Source of the DNA: Spirochaetota bacterium
GTDB taxonomy: Bacteria > Spirochaetota > B62-G9
Length of the DNA: 12,409 nt
Direction of reading: 5' to 3'
NCBI GenBank assembly: GCA_026990615.1
Contig: JALXDB010000417.1
Span: 1 to 12,409, forward strand
Shown: positions 9,007 to 12,409 of the stretch, one piece after another
How the letters are laid out: every line of letters starts with the position of its first letter
How positions within the stretch are numbered: the first letter of the stretch is position 1
Notes under the pieces: generated by a model
What the model saw: the letters and a program-made list of their open reading frames with translations, nothing else
Databases searched by the model: none
Told to the model about the DNA's origin: nothing
Program-made: the position numbers and the translations under genes

Positions 9007-9063
9007 AAATTGAACATTCATAAAATATAGAATATATCCATAGCTAAATAATAAATAAGCCAA

Positions 9064-9516
9064 TCAATTTTTTTCCAGATAGTCTCCGTATGGCCAGTTG
9101 TCCATTCCACCCTCTATGCTATAGACAGTTTTATACCCGTGGTGAAGCAGGATTTCAAGTGCCTTAAGGCTGTAGAAACCATCGGAGCTTATTAAAAAGA
9201 TCTGTTTGTCGCGCGGGATCTCGGACAATCCATTTGAGAAATCCAGCTGTTCCCATCTGGACCATGGAAAGCTGACAGCACCAACAATATGGGAAGCCGA
9301 GTAGCTTCTACCATCTCTTAGATCAAGAAGTATATAATTGGTGTCTCCTCGCTGTATCATATAAACGAGAGTTTCAGGCATAATCAAAAAATCGTTGTAA
9401 AGAGTTTCGAGTTTTGTGTACTCTTCATTGTCAGCAAACAACCATAATGGCAGAGCCAGCAGAATTACAAAAACTATTGTTGAATATTTTATCAAGTATT
9501 TTAGTAAAGATTTCAT
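9064..9516 (-). CDS. Exported rhodanese-fold protein lacking the catalytic cysteine
   Basis: 150 residues from the ATG at 9516. GAGGAGGC (9523-9530) sits a few bases before this ATG and decides the start; the frame runs open to 9597 but that part overlaps the pilZ-type gene. Residues 1-28 form a signal peptide: two lysines, then the hydrophobic run STIVFVILLALPLWLF, with likely cleavage after A28. A rhodanese domain fills 45-146, with DLRDGRSYSASHIVGAVSFP (65-84) and the terminal GGMDNW (136-141). The active-site loop, normally C-x-x-G-x-x-S, reads S110-S-D-G113-F-Y-S116, so the sulfur-accepting cysteine is a serine and there is no other cysteine. It should not act as a sulfurtransferase; a ligand-binding or protein-interaction role outside the cytoplasmic membrane is inferred. 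It is the last gene of the STAS-PilZ group, 20 nt after the PilZ gene. Confidence 0.85.
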   Translation of the reverse strand: MKSLLKYLIKYSTIVFVILLALPLWLFADNEEYTKLETLYNDFLIMPETLVYMIQRGDTNYILLDLRDGRSYSASHIVGAVSFPWSRWEQLDFSNGLSEIPRDKQIFLISSDGFYSLKALEILLHHGYKTVYSIEGGMDNWPYGDYLEKN

Positions 9517-9536
9517 TAAAATGCCTCCTCTATTTC

Positions 9537-9992
9537 TTACCTGTATCTTTTGGCAAATGCTTTCGAATACCTTCGAATCCACTCTTTGGCCACACATGAA
9601 AAATCCAGCTTTACTTTGTAGCGACGTTCAAGCCTTTCTTTGAAGAGTTCAATTCTAACTATCTGTTCCATCATCCTCACCTTTAGAGTTTCCTGCGGTG
9701 AAAAAAATGAAACAGCTATGTTGTATCTTCCGTCTTTATCCTCCTCACATCTTACAACTACTCCCTCGGTTTTAATCTTTCTTCCCTCAACATCCACCTC
9801 AACCTTAACCTTTGTTCCTTTCTCTATCCGTTTCTCACTTTTAAATAGTATGCCGCCCTCCCCAATATTTTCAGACTCACTCAATACCTGAATATTCTCT
9901 TTGCCTTCCACAAAAGTTTTTATGGGATATGCCAGTGGATGTCTTATAAATCTTCTCCTGTCCTTTTGCTGGCGGTCTTCGTTATTGGACAT
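9537..9992 (-). CDS. PilZ-domain protein (putative c-di-GMP receptor)
   Basis: A 151-residue soluble protein. The PilZ domain covers about 11-105: RRRFIRHP (12-19) supplies the RxxxR arginines that grip c-di-GMP, and ENIGEGGILF (41-50) is the second motif. The usual D/N-x-S-x-x-G reads N42-x-G44-x-x-G47, so the serine is a glycine, which may weaken binding. Residues 106-151 form a mainly basic helical extension (R/K-rich, ending in RRYSKAFAKRYR), which could touch nucleic acid, membrane or a partner protein; no known domain is recognised there. The GTAG/AGGG stretch before the ATG overlaps the end of the STAS gene, 15 nt upstream, so the two are probably translated from one mRNA. It may couple c-di-GMP to the STAS switch protein, but this is inference from position. 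Confidence 0.87.
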   Translation of the reverse strand: MSNNEDRQQKDRRRFIRHPLAYPIKTFVEGKENIQVLSESENIGEGGILFKSEKRIEKGTKVKVEVDVEGRKIKTEGVVVRCEEDKDGRYNIAVSFFSPQETLKVRMMEQIVRIELFKERLERRYKVKLDFSCVAKEWIRRYSKAFAKRYR

Positions 9993-10007
9993 TTCTAATC
10001 AACTACC

Positions 10008-10301
10008 CTATGCGTATACCTTTTTTGCAATTTTAAAAAGCTCAGACACAATATGTGTGGCATTCAGGTATTTTACACTTTTCCCCATTTCCATCATCTT
10101 TTTTTCAAATAACATCAGTTCTTTTAAACCAAAAGATGTAATTGCATTCACGCTTGCAAGATCTATCACGGCTCCATCCACATCGGTGTCTAAAACTATA
10201 TCCAGGGCCTTTTTTAACTCTTGAAGGTTCTCAGTAAAAATATTGCCTTCAAATTTCATAAAAATCTCATTGCCATTTGTATAGGAAATCTCAACTTTCA
10301 C
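10008..10301 (-). CDS. STAS-domain protein (anti-sigma factor antagonist-like)
   Basis: 97 residues, a stand-alone STAS domain in the size range of SpoIIAA/RsbV-type proteins: beta strand and helix start (KFEGNIFTENLQELKKAL), then VIDLASVNAITSFGLKELM (45-63). In SpoIIAA the loop is D-S-S-G with S58 phosphorylated. Here it is I-T-S56-F-G, so the phosphorylatable serine is kept but the preceding Asp is Thr and the next Ser is Phe. Partner-switching by a serine kinase is possible, but no anti-sigma kinase or phosphatase gene is in the window; an MlaB-like role in lipid transport is another option for lone STAS proteins. The start is GTG (10299-10301) with GGAGG (10308-10312) 6 nt upstream; the ATG two bases earlier is out of frame and runs straight into TGA. 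Confidence 0.85.
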   Translation of the reverse strand: MKVEISYTNGNEIFMKFEGNIFTENLQELKKALDIVLDTDVDGAVIDLASVNAITSFGLKELMLFEKKMMEMGKSVKYLNATHIVSELFKIAKKVYA

Positions 10302-10313
10302 ATTTAGCCTCCA

Positions 10314-10328
10314 GTAAAAATCTTTTAC
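10314..10328. repeat. Short perfect inverted repeat before the STAS gene
   Basis: GTAAAA, 3-nt spacer, TTTTAC. It lies 1 nt upstream of the STAS ribosome binding site. It may be an operator or a weak hairpin, but a 6-bp AT-rich palindrome can arise by chance. Confidence 0.4.
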
Positions 10329-10366
10329 AAATTTATCGGCATAAATGGATTATTTATTATTACTTA

Positions 10367-10387
10367 ATTAAATACGGGATTAAATAC
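10367..10387. repeat. Tandem 9-nt direct repeat in the VWA-STAS gap
   Basis: ATTAAATAC occurs twice, separated by GGG. It lies in the 101-nt gap between the VWA and STAS genes, together with the inverted repeat at 10314-10328. No Rho-independent terminator is seen in this gap, so readthrough from the VWA gene is possible, or a promoter for the STAS-PilZ-rhodanese group sits here. Confidence 0.4.
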
Positions 10388-10402
10388 AGAGGGAAATAGT
10401 GA

Positions 10403-11326
10403 TCAGGATTTATCTGAATCCGGTAAGAGGTAGCTGTAGTTTTTGGTCTCGGCCAGTTCAATAAACTGCCCTGGTAGCTGCTGGATATCTATTACTCTTC
10501 TAAAAGTACCACCTGTAATTTCTGCAATTCTTATTAGAAGCCTCTCGTCATAGCCCATTAAATCAAAAGGAGAACCAACACCAACAGTATCTATAACTAT
10601 GCCTTTCTGTGCTGCCTTTTTTGCCAGTGTTATAATAGCAAGCCTTCCAGTTGTTGTCGGAATCCCATCGGTTAGCATTACGATTCTCTTCGCCCCTTCA
10701 AGGGGAGAAAGAAGATCTATGGCGAGACTCATTCCCTCGTACATTGCAGTGGCTCCATTGGGAACCAGAGAATATGCCCTGTTTTCCAGATTCTCATAAT
10801 TTACAGAAGGCCTTTCCACCACCGATGCAAACTCTCCAAAACTTACGATACCAACTTTATCACCCTGGTTCATTAAAAATTTGCTTCTTATAAACTCTTT
10901 CATGGCATCTTTAGCGGCATCCATCTTAATCATACCAGAAAGATAATCTCCCATACTTCCCGAAGTATCAATTAACAGAATGATTGTTTCCGGAGGGATA
11001 ATTTCTATCTCATCTCCAATTCTTGCATTTAATATATCTCTTGCCTTTCTGTTAAGCCGGCAAACAATACTATTGCCGTCGGCTGCCGATGACACCTCAA
11101 CCTTTGCCTTAACGGTCATACCATCCTTTTTAAGGGTAACATAGTCGCCCTTATGCACGCCAAATCTTTCCCTTAAATATTTGGTAAGTCTTACGATAGG
11201 CTCATCGGAGTTTAAATCTTCCTTGAATCCCTCCAACACCTTTAAAGTTGGATTTAAAAAAATAGTGGTTGGTAAATTCTCTTTCCCTTTGATTTTATTC
11301 TCCTTTTTCTTTTTAAACAGGCCCAT
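10403..11326 (-). CDS. VWA-domain protein with N-terminal Cdc48/VAT-N-like beta-barrel
   Basis: A 307-residue protein without signal peptide or membrane segment; the N-terminus is lysine-rich (KKKK at 5-8). A von Willebrand factor A domain fills about 113-300, with a complete MIDAS metal site: D120-x-S122-x-S124 (DTSGSMGD), T193 (GATAMYEGM) and D220 (LTDG). It should bind a divalent metal and a partner protein. Residues about 42-111 read like the double-psi barrel of the Cdc48/VAT N-domain: I-V-R-L, FGVHKGDYVTL, then R-L-N-R-K-ARDILNARIGDEIEI, in the layout VRL...lGvkkGD.V.v...RldgllRkna.v.iGD.V.v. This part of the call is by eye. The gene follows the PAC2 gene by 9 nt and is probably cotranscribed with it. 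VWA proteins often work with MoxR-type AAA+ ATPases; none is in view here. Confidence 0.8.
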   Translation of the reverse strand: MGLFKKKKENKIKGKENLPTTIFLNPTLKVLEGFKEDLNSDEPIVRLTKYLRERFGVHKGDYVTLKKDGMTVKAKVEVSSAADGNSIVCRLNRKARDILNARIGDEIEIIPPETIILLIDTSGSMGDYLSGMIKMDAAKDAMKEFIRSKFLMNQGDKVGIVSFGEFASVVERPSVNYENLENRAYSLVPNGATAMYEGMSLAIDLLSPLEGAKRIVMLTDGIPTTTGRLAIITLAKKAAQKGIVIDTVGVGSPFDLMGYDERLLIRIAEITGGTFRRVIDIQQLPGQFIELAETKNYSYLLPDSDKS

Positions 11327-11335
11327 ATCTATCGC

Positions 11336-12301
11336 CTACATTCTTTTTTTTCCAAAAAGATCTAAAAATCTATCCTCGTACTCCTGAAAGAGACCCCATT
11401 TATCCAGTTCTTTCTTTAGTTCCCCGGCCATTGAAATATCTTTTGATGCCAGTTCAAACATATACTCAATTTTATTTCGTATTTCAGGCGGTATCCGATC
11501 GCTATCTGACTCCTGGGGTTCCTCTACCTCCTCCTCTATTTCTTCTGCAGGCAGGTCCTCTCCAAAGAGGGTCTGCTTTGTAGTTTTGCTAACCTTATCT
11601 ATCTCCTCCTCTACGTACTTTGACATCTGAACCAGCTTGTCAAGGTCAAAACTTATTCCCGAGTATTTTATAAATACCTTAAGGATTGCAAGAGATGTCT
11701 TTGGATTTTCTATTTTTACAGTATAGAAGGGTATTTCACCCAAAAAGCATGTCCCTTTAAGGCCTCTTTCCTTACCCACACCGAGCAAAAGTCCGTTAAG
11801 GCCGCCTATATGACCCGATACCATGATTTTTACCCCGTAGCTCGGAAGAACTTTAAGGTTTTCGGGAGATGTGGATACCGCCCAAACCCCGGGAACAGAT
11901 CTGTGCGTTATATTCATCGGGGTAGCTGCAAATGTAATTATTTCACTGATATGATACCTCTCGGCTACGTCCACCACCAGCTTGGCAAGCCCATACTCCT
12001 TTTCTATAACGGGCTGTGATTCCCCTATGAAAAGAATAAGATCATGCGGTCCATACTGATTTTTATGATAGAAAAACTCGTTTTTGGGCATCTGGGGGAT
12101 TTCTACTATACCACCGTTTATTTGTACACCTGTTCTGTAGAAAAAATATTCAGGTTCTATCTCTGCAAACTTGTAGTTTGGAAGATTTTCCTTTATGTAC
12201 AACCCAGCTCCGTAGGCCACATTTCCCATTCCAGGCCATGTTGCAACCAGTATTGGCGATTTAGGATCTATCTCCTCAATGATCCTGATGGAAGGATCCA
12301 T
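11336..12301 (-). CDS. PAC2-family protein (proteasome-assembly-chaperone fold)
   Basis: 321 residues from the ATG at 12301. GGAGG (12307-12311) lies 5 nt before it and inside the alternative start at 12313, so the shorter form is chosen. The N-terminal 220 residues match the PAC2/COG2047 family: ILVATWPGMGNVAYGAG (about 17-33), a central LILFIGESQP, and GHIGGLNGLLLGVGKERG (about 163-180). In archaea and eukaryotes members help assemble 20S proteasomes, and actinobacteria with proteasomes also have them; many other bacteria carry PAC2 proteins of unknown function. A strongly acidic linker (about 250-268, E-rich) leads to a helical C-terminal region (272-321) with charged repeats, ending in GKKRM. 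No proteasome or Clp/HslV subunit is visible in this window. It is the first gene of the minus-strand PAC2-VWA pair. The family assignment is good; the function in this organism is unknown. Confidence 0.85.
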   Translation of the reverse strand: MDPSIRIIEEIDPKSPILVATWPGMGNVAYGAGLYIKENLPNYKFAEIEPEYFFYRTGVQINGGIVEIPQMPKNEFFYHKNQYGPHDLILFIGESQPVIEKEYGLAKLVVDVAERYHISEIITFAATPMNITHRSVPGVWAVSTSPENLKVLPSYGVKIMVSGHIGGLNGLLLGVGKERGLKGTCFLGEIPFYTVKIENPKTSLAILKVFIKYSGISFDLDKLVQMSKYVEEEIDKVSKTTKQTLFGEDLPAEEIEEEVEEPQESDSDRIPPEIRNKIEYMFELASKDISMAGELKKELDKWGLFQEYEDRFLDLFGKKRM

Positions 12302-12356
12302 ACTTTCCTCCATAACTTTTTAGTTTATCAAAATCACAACTTAAAAATATTGATTT

Positions 12357-12384
12357 TTATTACGCTTAATAATTATTATTACAA
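12357..12384 (-). promoter_or_regulatory. Possible promoter of the PAC2-VWA genes
   Basis: On the minus strand TTGTAA (12384-12379) and TAATAA (12362-12357) are 16 nt apart, which would place transcription start near 12350, about 50 nt before the PAC2 start. The region is so AT-rich that similar boxes are expected by chance. Confidence 0.25.
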
Positions 12385-12397
12385 TAATTATTATTAC
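12368..12397. repeat. Two tandem copies of a 15-nt AT-rich repeat
   Basis: AATAATTATTATTAC is repeated twice without a gap or mismatch. It overlaps the palindrome TAATAATTATTA at 12367-12378 and the possible promoter of the PAC2 gene. It could be an operator with two half-sites, or slippage in AT-rich DNA. Confidence 0.6.
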
Positions 12398-12409
12398 TCT
12401 GTCTAAAAT

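Noticed and set aside
9007..9063. Bidirectional terminator between the convergent cimA and rhodanese-fold genes
   Set aside because: No stem with a T tract was found on either strand in these 57 nt.
9517..9597. N-terminal extension of the rhodanese-fold protein up to the ATG at 9597
   Set aside because: It would overlap the PilZ gene by 61 nt and place the signal peptide inside the protein. GAGGAGGC directly before the ATG at 9516 fixes the shorter start.
12302..12313. PAC2 start at the ATG at 12313
   Set aside because: That ATG forms part of the ribosome binding site for the ATG at 12301 and has no such site of its own.
1..12409. CRISPR arrays, tRNA or rRNA genes, insertion sequences
   Set aside because: No regularly spaced repeats, tRNA-like cloverleaf, rRNA sequence or transposase reading frame was seen.

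Overview
The window comes from a bacterial chromosome of moderate-to-low GC with tight gene packing, strong AGGAGG-type ribosome binding sites and mostly AGA/AGG arginine codons in the biosynthetic genes. The gene set includes Ig-like OmpL47-type repeats, a 4Fe-4S ferredoxin, PilZ and STAS domains, a PAC2 protein and a citramalate route to isoleucine. It suggests an anaerobic, possibly thermophilic, Gram-negative-type bacterium. A spirochaete-like or poorly sampled phylum is possible, but the sequence alone does not fix the taxon.

Left part (1-1581, plus strand): the 3' part of a gene for a large secreted or cell-surface protein built of Ig-like OmpL47-type repeats, then a one-cluster ferredoxin gene whose ribosome binding site overlaps the preceding stop codon. 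A strong terminator (1591-1630) closes this unit.

Middle (1632-9006, plus strand): a branched-chain amino-acid operon, ilvD-ilvB-ilvN-leuA-cimA, with tight spacing. ilvN/leuA overlap by 1 nt and leuA/cimA by 4 nt. AHAS (IlvBN) and DHAD (IlvD) serve valine and isoleucine, LeuA starts the leucine branch, and CimA makes citramalate so that 2-oxobutyrate comes from pyruvate rather than threonine. ilvC and leuBCD are not here. The leader before ilvD holds what looks like a complete translation-coupled transcription attenuator: a 26-30 codon leader peptide very rich in Ile/Leu/Val codons, mutually exclusive 1:2 and 2:3 helices, and an intrinsic terminator 79 nt before ilvD. This is the best-supported regulatory find in the window.

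Right part (9064-12301, minus strand, convergent with the operon): reading in the direction of transcription, a PAC2-family protein (proteasome-assembly-chaperone fold), a VWA protein with an intact MIDAS and an N-terminal region resembling a Cdc48/VAT-type double-psi beta-barrel, a STAS protein, a PilZ protein and an exported rhodanese-fold protein lacking the catalytic cysteine. PAC2-VWA are 9 nt apart; STAS-PilZ-rhodanese form a second tight group after a 101-nt gap. The PAC2/VWA pair, with proteasome/Cdc48-like features but no protease or ATPase in view, is the most intriguing uncharacterised gene pair here.
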